DNA from: a bacterium UBP2_UBA5202
GTDB lineage: Bacteria > Edwardsbacteria > AC1 > EtOH8
Direction of reading: 5' to 3'
DNA length: 19,963 bases
NCBI GenBank assembly: GCA_002412795.1
Contig: DHVS01000018.1
Coordinates: 1-19,963 of the forward strand
Position numbers and translations under genes: made by a program. Below, piece by piece: positions 6,253-15,000 of the stretch. Positions within the stretch are counted from its first letter, which is position 1, and each line of letters opens with the position of its first letter. The notes below the pieces were generated by a model. The model had not been told where the DNA came from. It did no database searches and saw only the letters and a list, made by a program, of their open reading frames with translations.

Positions 6253-6645
6253 ATGACCGCTGATAGCTCAGATGCCGACCGCCGTATCGTAAAAGCTCCG
6301 GTTGGATGCGACTGCCATAGCCGCCGGACCCCCCGGTTCGTTGTTCCAAGCCTGCTTTTATTGCTTAAGGGGAAGCCGGGGTATGGTTATGAACTGATGC
6401 AGAGGCTTGGGGAGTTGGGGCTGTTTGACGGCCCGGCCGACCCAGCCGCCGTTTACCGGACGCTAAGAAAGTTGGAATCAAACAAACTGGTCCGGTCTGT
6501 CTGGGATACTAAAAATACTGGTCCTGCCCGCCGTTGTTACCGCATTACCGCGGCCGGCCAGAGATCCCTTAAAGCCTGGAAAGCAGTGATTGCCGAACGG
6601 AAGATGAAATTGGAACAATTACTGAAAATGTTTGACGGCAAATAA
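6253..6645 (+). CDS. PadR-family transcriptional repressor
   Basis: This 130-aa protein has a PadR winged helix. The core begins R28-F-V-V-P-S-L-L-L-L-L and continues PGYGYELMQRL, then AVYRTLRKLESNKLVRS, then GPARRCYRITAAGQ, followed by a C-terminal dimer helix. An N-terminal extension of about 27 residues contains C19-D-C21-H22. A CxC here recurs in a subset of PadR proteins and could sense metal or redox state. An AAGGAG ribosome site is 4-5 bases upstream. The gene heads the operon with the ABC exporter and sits next to a palindrome in its own promoter, so it most likely represses this operon. The inducer is unknown. Confidence 0.9.
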   Translation: MTADSSDADRRIVKAPVGCDCHSRRTPRFVVPSLLLLLKGKPGYGYELMQRLGELGLFDGPADPAAVYRTLRKLESNKLVRSVWDTKNTGPARRCYRITAAGQRSLKAWKAVIAERKMKLEQLLKMFDGK

Positions 6646-6694
6646 ACCGGAAGCCATTAGATATTACGGCTAAAATTAAAGGAAGGACAATGAA

Positions 6695-7405
6695 ATGAGC
6701 TTACTTTCGCTGGCTGATGTCAGGAAGGATTACCTGGCCGGAGATGTTACGGTACAGGCCCTTAAGGGGATAAACCTGACGGTAGAAAAGGGTAAATTCA
6801 TCTCTTTTGTAGGACCGTCCGGCAGCGGGAAGACCACCCTGTTGAATCTGGTTGGCTGCCTTGACAAACCGACAGAGGGAACCGTCACCGTGGCCGGGGT
6901 GGAGGTCAACCGGATGGACCGGAAGACTTCGGCTAAATTCCGGGGCGATAACATCGGGTTTATTTTTCAGAATTTTAACCTGATCCCGGTCTTAACGGTC
7001 TATGAAAACGTGGAATATCCTTTGATCATGGTCCAGGACATAGCCCTGAAAGCGCGGAAACAAAAGATCGATGACATGCTGGACCGGGTCGGGATGGCAG
7101 ACCAGAGGAATAAATACCCCTCCCAGCTTTCCGGGGGCCAGAAGCAGCGGGTGGCCATTGCCCGGGCTTTAGTCATGGATCCCAAACTGGTTTTGGCGGA
7201 CGAACCCACGGCCAACCTTGACCATGACACGGCCTATAAGGTGATCGGGCTGATGCACCAGATGAAGAAAGAGTTCAACACCTCCTTCATCTTTGCCACC
7301 CATGACCAGAAAATAGTCGGCGAGGCCGAGATCATCTACACCATGGAAGACGGCCTGATAACCAAAGTCCAGGCAAACGGAACCGCCGGGGGAGGAATAA
7401 AATGA
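6695..7405 (+). CDS. ABC transporter ATPase, LolD/MacB type
   Basis: This 236-aa cytoplasmic ATPase is complete. It has Walker A G-P-S-G-S-G-K-T-T (about 40-48), the Q-loop (IFQNFNLIPVLTVYENV), the signature L-S-G-G-Q-K-Q-R-V-A-I-A-R-A-L, Walker B L-V-L-A-D-E-P-T-A-N-L-D and the H-loop (ATHD). The LIPVLTVYENV stretch and the overall length match the LolD/MacB/FtsE branch, which pairs with FtsX-like permeases and drives mechanotransmission rather than classical import. The padR stop is 49 bases upstream. Its own stop overlaps the permease start by 4 bases (ATGA), so the two are translationally coupled. Confidence 0.95.
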   Translation: MSLLSLADVRKDYLAGDVTVQALKGINLTVEKGKFISFVGPSGSGKTTLLNLVGCLDKPTEGTVTVAGVEVNRMDRKTSAKFRGDNIGFIFQNFNLIPVLTVYENVEYPLIMVQDIALKARKQKIDDMLDRVGMADQRNKYPSQLSGGQKQRVAIARALVMDPKLVLADEPTANLDHDTAYKVIGLMHQMKKEFNTSFIFATHDQKIVGEAEIIYTMEDGLITKVQANGTAGGGIK

Positions 7406-8652
7406 AGAACATTATAAAGATCTCCTGGCGCAATCTGTTAAGATATACCCGCCGGACGCTGTTGACCTCGTCGCTGATAGCGGTGGGCGTGGCCCTGGTG
7501 ATAATATTCGGAGGGATTGGGGCCTCGTTCAAGGACGAGGTCATAGGCACCATCACCAATTCCAACCTGGGCGACATTCAGATCCACAAGAAAGGGTATG
7601 TCGGTTCGATGGATAATCTGCCGCTGGATATTGCCATCCCGGAGCAGGGTTTGAATAAAATAAAATCGCTGCTGGATGCCAATCCCGAAGTGAAGGCCTA
7701 TTCGGAAAGGATCAGATTCGGGGCGATGATCAGCAATTTTGCCCAGACCACCAGCATGAGGGTGACCGCAGTTTATCCCGAGAAAGAAAGCATCACCTGT
7801 CCGGCCCTGACGGAAAGGATAAAGGAGGGAAATTCAGACCCCAAAACCTTCGTCCAGCCGGGGTCGATTGTAATTCCCGCCAATATCGCCGCCGGAATGA
7901 ACCTTAAAATCGGGGACGATGCCGTATTGGTGGCCACCAACAAGGACGGTTCGGTGAACGGAGTGACCTTTAAAATCTCCGGTATTTCGGAGAATATCCT
8001 CGGTCCGCAGGGCAAGGACGGATACATTCACATTGATGATGCGGTTTCCCTTTTAAGGATCGAGAACGGGGAGATCACCGAAATAGCCGTAAAGCTGAAT
8101 GATTTTGACAAGCTAAAGAAGGTATATTCACGGCTTAAGGGCGAACTGGCCCAAATCCCAGGGAAGGACTCGGGCAAACCGGCATTTGAGGTCCATTCCT
8201 GGGAGGAGTTATCGCCCTTTTCCAGCATTGTAAAAATAGTGACCCTGCTGATCTTGGTGGTCAGGTTGGTGCTGGTGTCCATCGTTTTGATCAGCATCCT
8301 CAATGTCATGATGATGTCCGTTTATGAGCGGATTGGAGAGATCGGCACCATCGCATCCATCGGGACGCCGCCCTCCAAGATCCTGGCGCTATTCCTGACC
8401 GAAGGCCTCCTGCTTGGCTTTTTCAGCGCCCTGGCCGGGATCATTTTTGGGACGGGGCTTCTGATGATCGTGGCGGCGGCGAAGCTGAACTTCGTTTTCG
8501 GGATGATGAAGCTTTCCCTGTCCCCGCAGATACCCACGGCGGAAATAATTTTATCCCTGATCATAGTGGTCGTCATTTCTGCCTTGGCCAGCCTGCAGCC
8601 GGCGCTCAAGGCGTCAAAAATGGAGCCGGTGGAAGCGTTAAGACATGTATAA
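7402..8652 (+). CDS. FtsX-like ABC permease, LolC/LolE/MacB type
   Basis: This 416-aa inner-membrane protein has the MacB-type layout. One N-terminal membrane helix (about 20-42) is followed by a large periplasmic domain (about 45-265). Three C-terminal helices (about 270-300, 325-360 and 380-405) carry the FtsX core. The conserved coupling segment YERIGEIGTIASIGTPP and the C-terminal end LKASKMEPVEALRH are typical. It works with the ATPase encoded just upstream. There is only one permease gene, so it would act as a homodimer, like MacB, rather than as a LolC/LolE pair. No MacA-type adaptor is nearby; a LolA-like protein follows instead. This suggests lipid or lipoprotein release rather than drug efflux. 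Confidence 0.92.
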   Translation: MKNIIKISWRNLLRYTRRTLLTSSLIAVGVALVIIFGGIGASFKDEVIGTITNSNLGDIQIHKKGYVGSMDNLPLDIAIPEQGLNKIKSLLDANPEVKAYSERIRFGAMISNFAQTTSMRVTAVYPEKESITCPALTERIKEGNSDPKTFVQPGSIVIPANIAAGMNLKIGDDAVLVATNKDGSVNGVTFKISGISENILGPQGKDGYIHIDDAVSLLRIENGEITEIAVKLNDFDKLKKVYSRLKGELAQIPGKDSGKPAFEVHSWEELSPFSSIVKIVTLLILVVRLVLVSIVLISILNVMMMSVYERIGEIGTIASIGTPPSKILALFLTEGLLLGFFSALAGIIFGTGLLMIVAAAKLNFVFGMMKLSLSPQIPTAEIILSLIIVVVISALASLQPALKASKMEPVEALRHV

Positions 8653-8668
8653 CCAGAAAGGAACTACG

Positions 8669-9403
8669 ATGAAAAGAATGCTATTATTGTTGCCGCTGTG
8701 GTTGGCCTCCGTTATAGGACCGGCCCTGGCCCAGGACGGCAACCAGCTGCTGAAAAGGATCGACGAAAAGCTGATGCCGGAAAGCTACGAGTCTTACCGG
8801 AAGCTGATCAATGCCGAGCCCAACGGACGGAAAAAAGAGTTTGTCTTTTATACCGCCAAAAAGGGAAAGGACAAGGTGGCCATGCTGTACCTTTCCCCGG
8901 CCAGCGAAAAGGGCCGGACCACCCTGCGGCTGGGCGACAATATGTGGCTGTATATTCCCAATGTGGGCAAGCCGATACGCATAACCAGCCTGCAATCCAT
9001 CACCGGAGGGGTGTTCAACAACGCCGATATCATGCAGGTTGATTACAACGCGGAATACGATGTAGAAAAGACGGAGGAGTCGGAATCGGAATACATCCTG
9101 ACGCTAAAAGCCAAGAATAAAACCGTGGCCTATGACAAGCTCAAGATGTGGGCCGCCAAGGACGATATATTGAAAAAAGTGGAGTGCTATTCCGCCAGCG
9201 GGATGCTGATAAAAACTTTGGAGTTTAAGGAACTGAAGGACTTTGGCCAGGGGGTGGTGCGGCCTTCGGTCATAGAAACATACAGCCCGCTGTACAAGGG
9301 CTATCTTTCAACCATGATCTATTCCCAGGTGAAACCGAGGACCTTCAAGGAAGAGGTGTTCACCATAAACTATATGTCCCGGCTTGAGGGATTAAGAAAA
9401 TGA
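8669..9403 (+). CDS. LolA-like periplasmic outer-membrane lipoprotein-sorting protein
   Basis: From ATG 8669 (AAAGGAA ribosome site 6 bases upstream) the protein has 244 aa. An in-frame ATG at 8645 lies inside the permease gene and would spoil the signal peptide. Residues 1-21 are a classical signal peptide ending A-L-A-Q-D. The mature part is beta-rich with alternating strands (FVFYTA, TLRLGDNMWLYIPNVGKPIRI, SEYILTLKAK). It resembles the LolA/LolB half-barrel superfamily, specifically the 'outer membrane lipoprotein-sorting protein' group. It would receive a hydrophobic cargo from the ABC permease and carry it to the outer membrane. Its stop overlaps the next gene by 4 bases. Confidence 0.83.
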   Translation: MKRMLLLLPLWLASVIGPALAQDGNQLLKRIDEKLMPESYESYRKLINAEPNGRKKEFVFYTAKKGKDKVAMLYLSPASEKGRTTLRLGDNMWLYIPNVGKPIRITSLQSITGGVFNNADIMQVDYNAEYDVEKTEESESEYILTLKAKNKTVAYDKLKMWAAKDDILKKVECYSASGMLIKTLEFKELKDFGQGVVRPSVIETYSPLYKGYLSTMIYSQVKPRTFKEEVFTINYMSRLEGLRK

Positions 9404-10674
9404 GGGCGTTGACGGGGTTATTCTGCTTGTTGCTCTTCGGCGCGGCTGCCCGGGCCGAAGAGCCTGCCTTTGAGATGCCCCCGGCCGAGACTCAAAAGGA
9501 GACCCTGGAGTTAAGCGGCAACCTTGATGCCAGATATTCCCTGATAAAAAGCAGAAACAGTTCAGCCCTGTATGCCCTGCAGTATTACAACCGGACTTTG
9601 TCCGATGTCCTGTCCTCGTACCGGGCCGACTTTTATCTGAACGGGGACTACCAGACCGGAAATGCCGGGATTCATTTAAAGACCTATTCGATGTATTATG
9701 GCTCCAGCCAGGCAAACTTTGACCTGTATGAGCTGTATGGAAATGTAAGCATATCAGACAATTCTTTCCTGGTGCTGGGGCAAAAGATGTACAATTGGGG
9801 CAAAGGCTATGCCTTCAATCCGGCGGGGTATGTCAATCCCAAAAAGGACCCGGAGAACCCCGATCAGTCGCAATCGGGCCTTTTGTCCATGAATTACCAA
9901 TATACCAAAAGTTTTACCGGAAAGGCGCTTAATAATATATCAATTGATCTGATCCTGTCGCCTTCAGCGAACACCATCAACGGCAAAGTAGCGGAAGCGG
10001 AAAATACCGACATCGCCGGAAAGATTTATTTGCTATTGTGGAACACTGATATAGATCTGATGGGATATTACAGCCGGATAAATCCCCAAAAATATGGAAT
10101 TGATTTTTCCCGGAATGTTATTCCCAGCCTGGAGATCCACGGAGAGTACAGCCTTTTCACCAACCAGCCAAGATATTTTATCCTGAGCGACACCCTTCGG
10201 ACAGAAAACATTGACGGTTCTTCTTATCTTTTTGGGTTCCGATGGCTGAATAGCTGGAGCATCACCACTATCGGGGAATATTACCGGAATGGGGCCGGGT
10301 TAAGCAAAGCTGAATTTGAAAAATACCATGACTTTTTGGCAAACGCTGTTGCCGCGGGAAACAATATTGCCGTCTCCGGAGCCCTGAATACCAGTAAAAA
10401 GTATTTCAGCGATCCGAACCTGATGCGGGAATATTTGTACCTTAAAGTATCATGGCAGGAGCCTTTTAACTGGCTTTACTTTACGCCAGCCGTTCAGTTG
10501 CTTTATAATCTTGCAGATCGCAGCTATTCTGCCGGTCTACCGGTCAGCTATAAACCGATAACCAATCTTGAATTCGTATTTTGGCCGACTGTTTTTATCG
10601 GAGGGGAAAACACAGAATATGGAAGCAAGCAGTATGAAGGCAAGGCGGAGTTTTGGGCCAGATTCTATTTTTAG
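9400..10674 (+). CDS. Predicted outer-membrane beta-barrel protein
   Basis: This 424-aa protein has a signal peptide (MRALTGLFCLLLFGAAARA) and then many amphipathic strands rich in Tyr, Trp and Asn. It ends in F-W-A-R-F-Y-F, and a terminal Phe is the usual insertion signal for outer-membrane barrels. A motif GQKMYNWGKGYAFNPAGYVNP at about 126-146 contains an N-W-G-K-G core that may be specific to the group; I do not recognise a named family. The start overlaps the LolA-like stop as ATGA, so it is part of the same transport line. It could be the outer-membrane acceptor for the exported cargo, in place of LolB. That role is inference. Confidence 0.75.
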   Translation: MRALTGLFCLLLFGAAARAEEPAFEMPPAETQKETLELSGNLDARYSLIKSRNSSALYALQYYNRTLSDVLSSYRADFYLNGDYQTGNAGIHLKTYSMYYGSSQANFDLYELYGNVSISDNSFLVLGQKMYNWGKGYAFNPAGYVNPKKDPENPDQSQSGLLSMNYQYTKSFTGKALNNISIDLILSPSANTINGKVAEAENTDIAGKIYLLLWNTDIDLMGYYSRINPQKYGIDFSRNVIPSLEIHGEYSLFTNQPRYFILSDTLRTENIDGSSYLFGFRWLNSWSITTIGEYYRNGAGLSKAEFEKYHDFLANAVAAGNNIAVSGALNTSKKYFSDPNLMREYLYLKVSWQEPFNWLYFTPAVQLLYNLADRSYSAGLPVSYKPITNLEFVFWPTVFIGGENTEYGSKQYEGKAEFWARFYF

Positions 10675-10742
10675 GGTTTTTATCCCATGACACTGGATAG
10701 CTTTACCCCACGGAGTGCTTTTAGCTGCCAAGTGCAGTAGCA

Positions 10743-10752
10743 GGGGCAATTC
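10743..10752. repeat. GGGGCAATTC motif, copy 1
   Basis: This 10-base motif lies in the spacer before the split permease. It recurs exactly at 11929-11938 behind the permease pair, and with 9 bases at 15285-15293. It matches one half of a GGGGCAATTC...GAATTGCCCC hairpin that I recall as a common dispersed element in environmental genomes. At 10767-10781 the same spacer also holds an AT-rich palindrome, AATTATT-T-AATAATT, directly before the next gene's start. Confidence 0.4.
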
Positions 10753-10782
10753 TGTGGAACAGTCCCAATTATTTAATAATTT

Positions 10783-11253
10783 ATGTTGATTCTTATTATT
10801 ACAACTGCTGTTGCGCTTCTGGCATCATCCTTGGCCGACCGGAGAAAGACTCTGGAAGGTCTTAAGAAGAGCTATAAGATGTTCCTGGGCATATTGCCGA
10901 TGTTACTCAACGTTCTGATCCTGGTCAGCATCGCGCTCTATCTGGTCCCCAAGGAGACCTTGGCCAAATGGCTGGGGGCCAACTCCGGTCCGGCCGGCTA
11001 TGCCATTGCCGCGGTGATCGGCTCGATAGCGCTGATCCCCGGCTTTGTGGCCTTTCCGCTGGCCGCCATGCTGCTGAAAAGCGGCGTGGGCTATGCGGTG
11101 GCGGCGGTATTCATCACTACCCTGATGATGGTTGGGATTCTAACCCTCCCGTTGGAGATCAAGTTTTTCGGCCGAAAAGCCGCCTTGATGCGGAACGGTC
11201 TAAGTCTGGCCGGGGCCCTGTTGATCGGACTGTTGATGAGGGTATTCATGTGA
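10783..11253 (+). CDS. Split permease, N-terminal half (ArsP/DUF318-like)
   Basis: This 156-aa membrane protein has about four or five hydrophobic segments. It begins MLILIITTAVALLASSLA. The central part GSIALIPGFVAFPLAAMLLKSG is followed by FITTLMMVGILTLPLEIKFFG, typical of the half-size 'permease' proteins related to ArsP/DUF318. It occurs with a second half-size gene whose start overlaps its stop. No clear ribosome site precedes the ATG; the leader is AT-rich (palindrome 10767-10781). It is unlikely to be a broken copy of the 4342-5640 gene: the reading frames are clean and the paired half-gene layout is known for the family. The substrate is unknown. Confidence 0.78.
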   Translation: MLILIITTAVALLASSLADRRKTLEGLKKSYKMFLGILPMLLNVLILVSIALYLVPKETLAKWLGANSGPAGYAIAAVIGSIALIPGFVAFPLAAMLLKSGVGYAVAAVFITTLMMVGILTLPLEIKFFGRKAALMRNGLSLAGALLIGLLMRVFM

Positions 11254-11810
11254 AAAAGCTGGTCCAAAAATTGGGACTGGGCGAATATCTATTGGTGGTC
11301 CTGTTTGGGCTGGCTTTGCTGGCAGCGCGCTTTACCGGCTGGTCCTTTGGCCTGGGTGCGGGAAAGAACTTTTGGGCCTTCTTTTCCGAGATGATAACCT
11401 TTTTGCCGCTGATGTTCATCCTGATCGGGCTGATAGATGTTTGGACGCCGAAGGAAAAAATCGAGAAACATATCGGCCCCGGTTCCGGGTTTAAGGGAAC
11501 AGTCTGGATCATCCTTTTAGCCATGCTGCAGGCCGGTCCGCTTTACGGGGCTTTTCCGGTGGCCTACCTGTTGTGGAAGAAGGGCTGCAGCATAAAAAAT
11601 ATCTTTATCTATCTGGGAGCCTTTTCCACCTTAAAGATACCGATGCTGACCTTCGAGATCGGTTTTTTGGGACTGAAATTTTCCCTGCTGAGGTCGTTGC
11701 TCACCCTGCCGGTGTTCATCGGCATCGGCTATTTAATGGAATCCTATTTGCGGGGCAGGAATTTTAAAATAATTAACCCCGGAGACAGTGATCATGCGCA
11801 AGGTGCGTAA
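11250..11810 (+). CDS. Split permease, C-terminal half (ArsP/DUF318-like)
   Basis: The best start is GTG 11250, which overlaps the upstream stop (ATGTGA), giving 186 aa. The frame stays open back to 10968, but the extra residues are a shadow of the upstream gene. The protein has about five hydrophobic stretches: LVVLFGLALLAARFTGW, FFSEMITFLPLMFILIGLI, WIILLAMLQAGPLYGAF, then two more. The AGPLYGAFPVAYLLWKKG motif resembles the 'GP' repeat of ArsP-type permeases. It most likely forms a heterodimer with the 10783-11253 product, together equal to one full-length permease. A single Cys (KKGCS) is seen. Confidence 0.75.
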   Translation: MKKLVQKLGLGEYLLVVLFGLALLAARFTGWSFGLGAGKNFWAFFSEMITFLPLMFILIGLIDVWTPKEKIEKHIGPGSGFKGTVWIILLAMLQAGPLYGAFPVAYLLWKKGCSIKNIFIYLGAFSTLKIPMLTFEIGFLGLKFSLLRSLLTLPVFIGIGYLMESYLRGRNFKIINPGDSDHAQGA

Positions 11811-11892
11811 GATCCAGCAGATGGTGATACTGTTCGGGATACTGACCATGGAGACCATCATCAGCGAGTACATTTTTAACATCCCAATCTGA
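11794..11892 (+). CDS. Possible 32-aa small membrane protein
   Basis: A short ORF starts at ATG 11794, inside the last codons of the permease half (stop 11810). It reads M-R-K-V-R-K-I-Q-Q, then a hydrophobic run (MVILFGILTMETIISEYIF). A GGAGA ribosome site at 11781-11785 lies 8 bases upstream, better placed than many real genes here. A basic N-terminus plus one hydrophobic helix fits a small inner-membrane subunit. No homology can be claimed from sequence alone. Confidence 0.5.
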   Translation: MRKVRKIQQMVILFGILTMETIISEYIFNIPI

Positions 11893-11928
11893 CCACAGCT
11901 ATTAGCTATAAGCTGTAAGTATCAGAAC

Positions 11929-11938
11929 GGGGCAATTC
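11929..11938. repeat. GGGGCAATTC motif, copy 2
   Basis: This is an exact copy of the 10-base motif at 10743-10752. It is placed after the split permease and 8 bases before the A-run of the bidirectional terminator. An ACAGCT...AGCTGT inverted repeat (11895-11916) precedes it. Confidence 0.4.
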
Positions 11939-11945
11939 AGACAAT

Positions 11946-11975
11946 AAAAAACGGGCCGATATCGGCCCGTTTTTT
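11946..11975. terminator. Bidirectional intrinsic terminator
   Basis: The stem is a perfect palindrome, ACGGGCCGAT-ATCGGCCCGT (11951-11970). It is flanked by A5 on the left and T5 on the right, so it works on both strands. It separates the + strand permease genes from the - strand secreted-protein genes. Confidence 0.93.
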
Positions 11976-12003
11976 ATTGAGAAACACCAGGGTTCCCCCC
12001 AAG

Positions 12004-15000
12004 TCACGGCAATCTGACGATCTTACTCAATATCCGGTGCTTGCCTATTTCGGCTTTGACCAGATAACAGCCTGCCGGGACCCTTGATCCGCGGCCGTTG
12101 CAGCCGTCCCAAAGCCAGGAATAGCGTCCCGGTGGAAGGATTTCCTGTTGTATGCCTTTCACCAGCTGGCCGGCGATATTGTAAACTCCCAGAGACACCA
12201 CGGTGTTGGGCTCGGCCACCTGATAAACGATGGAGACCCTTTGTCTAAACGGGTTGGGAGATACTTCCATCAGGGTACTGAAAGTATCAATGCGGGCGGT
12301 TGCGGATACCGGCCCGAAATAGAGCACTTTTCCGTCGGTTTCCTGCCGGCCCAGACGGTAATAATACTTTTGCCCGCCGGTCAGGCCCCTGTCGGTCCAG
12401 CTGTAATCACTGGGCATGCCGGTGTTTTCCCGGGCGGCTATTATTCCAACCAGCTGATATCCCCCTTCCGGGGCGGTTGATCTTTCTATCAGCCAGCGGT
12501 AAACGTTCATTCCGGTTTCTGCCCTCCATTTGAGGGTGATGGAGTCGGTGCAGACCTGGGCGGTAAAATAGGAAAGCTCCACCGCCAGCGGCAGTCCGAA
12601 ACCAGTAGTATTCAGCCCCACAAAATACCTGGCGGTATCGTCCTTGGCCGGAGCGTTGTGCCAGACCACCAGGGAGAACCAGCCGGTAGTGTCGGCGGTA
12701 AATAAAAACTGCTGTCCGGGCAGGGTCAGACCGTCAAGCTGGCCCACCGCCTGGCTGCGGGGCTTGTATTCACTCCCGCTGGGGCTGAATACCGCAAAAC
12801 CCAGGCTGGCCGGCCCGGCAGCCAGGGAGCAAGCGGCGTAATAATTTATCCCCTGGCTTAAGCTGACGTCATAAGTATGCACCACCTGATATTCCCCCAT
12901 GGTCTTCACGGTGCTCCAGCCGGAGCTGGGTATGGTGCCGTCCTGCAGGCAGAACTGAAGATAATAGTCGCCGTCCCCTGATTTCTCGGTGCGGTAGACC
13001 CCTGGATAATAACGGGTTCCTCCCGCCAACTTGTTGCCGTTAACGGCTATCACCTCGACCGAATCCCAGCCCAGATCCGATTCGGTTAACACCGTGGTGA
13101 AACCGCTTTCGGCCTTGCCATAGGGATCGCCGTAGATCCTCAGTTTATAGTCGGCCCCGGCCGACGGTTTCAGGCCCACCGCGCTCCAGTAGTTGGTGGT
13201 GGCCTGGGTATAGCCGTCGCAGTTGTAATCCGGGTTCGCCGGATCGGTGACATTTACCGGCGGGGTGGGAACCTGCAGGGTAGTGTCGTCGGGCAGCCGG
13301 TACGGGGTCCAAACCCATTGTTGGGCGAAGATATTGTTATCCCTGGTATTTTCATAAAGAATGCGTTCCTCATAGTCGGCGTACAGCCTCAAGGTGTGGC
13401 GCCCTCCGAATACCCACATCGGGTAATCGGCCACCGTCTCGGTCCACCAGGCCGGCAGGCGAAAATCCTCCAGATAGGCATAGAGCCACTCGTCCACATA
13501 CAGCCCGACCCGGAAGGTATCGGCCACGTCTACCGAAGTTGAATCGATGACGCAGAAGTCCATGAAGGTGGTGTCCTTGGCCGCGGTCAGCAGGCCGGGC
13601 AGGGTGTCGCTGACAACAGAGGTGCCCCTGAGCCTGGACGGCACCAGAGGAAACTCCCAGCTCTCCGGCTTATATGGCGCCAGGTCGCATTCGCGGGGGA
13701 AGTTTTTAAGATTGGTATTGAAATAGACGTCGAAGCCCAATCCCCAGGAAACATTACGGTTGTCGGCCCAGGCCACCCGGGGGTTCTCCGAGAGAAGGCT
13801 GAGGGCAATTCCTTTTTGCCCGCCGACGCAGGTGCTGCTGTCGCTGGCGATCTGGGCGGCATTGAATGTTTTTCCGGTGTCAACCGACCAGCGGACATAG
13901 GTCCAGCTGCTGTCATGGCTGTAAGCCAGCCAGCAGGTAGTGTCCTGGGCCCAGAGGGCCGGGTATCTTTCCTCGGCTGTTGTTCCCGAGGCATATACCG
14001 CCGGGCCGGCGAAGGTTTTGCCGCCGTCCTTGGAGCTGCGCACCAGAATGTCATAGTCGGTTTGTTTGTAATACGCCCGCTGCCCCGCCAGGTAGAGGAA
14101 TTTGCCCGATGCCGAAAGGTCGGGAAAACGGTCGTGGTGATAAGTGGCTATTCCATAGGAAGACGTGTTCCAGGCAAAGGTGTCTCCCGGCGCGCTAAGC
14201 CCCCCTGATTTGGCATACATAATATCGGTTGAGTCCGAGTCGGCCGGCGCCGAGGAGAACCGCAGTTCGTAGGCCACCGCCACCAGACTGTCGCTGACGC
14301 ATACCGCCGGATGGCGTTCGGAATTTGCGCTGTAGGCGATATGGTTGATCCGGCCCAGCCAGTTCACCCCACCGTCCCGGGAATAGGCATAGCCGATATC
14401 GTAATCGCTGCCGTTGCCGTAGTAGTCGTATTGCCAGGTCACCACCACCCTGGTGGAGTCGCTCTTTCTGCCCGCCGCCACCCTGGGCCAGTGGCATTTG
14501 GGGTATTCTGCCTTCCAGGATATCAGATAATCAAAATTCCACTTGTCCCCGCCCGAGGACCAAACATACTGCATTCCCAGGGTGTCGTCGGTCTGGTAGA
14601 CCAGGAATAACTCATCGTTGGCGGAGGCCGCCAGGCTTGGCCGGAAATAATTGTAGTTATCATCCCCCAGGTAGGTAAGGTCCTCCCAGTTGTTGCCTCC
14701 GTCGGTGGATCGGGCCAGCCAGACCTCGTATTTGCCGGTGCCGGAGTACAGCCAGTCATAGGCGACATAGAGCCGTCCCTGGCTGTCCTTTGTCATCGAT
14801 GGGCGCTGCTGATCGTCCTGGTAGTTGGAAACAGCGTGGTTCCTGCCCCATCCCTGGACTTTGCCCGGGTTGTCCTGTTTGTCGGATGCAGGGGGAACCT
14901 TTTCGTCACGGTAAAGCAATCTCATCGTTCCGGAAACCTTAGCCGGCATGTCACCGCCTTGCCCGGGGGCGAATACTTTTGCCGCATTAGGGCGGTCGGC

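Noticed and set aside
10675..10700. GGG-TTTTTAT-CCC as a terminator after the barrel gene
   Set aside because: The stem is only 3 bp and no T-run follows, so there is too little to call.
10968..11249. N-terminal extension of the second split-permease gene
   Set aside because: The frame is open but overlaps the first permease half and encodes a hydrophilic, Gly/Arg-rich stretch unlike a membrane protein. GTG 11250 at the stop-start overlap is a better start.
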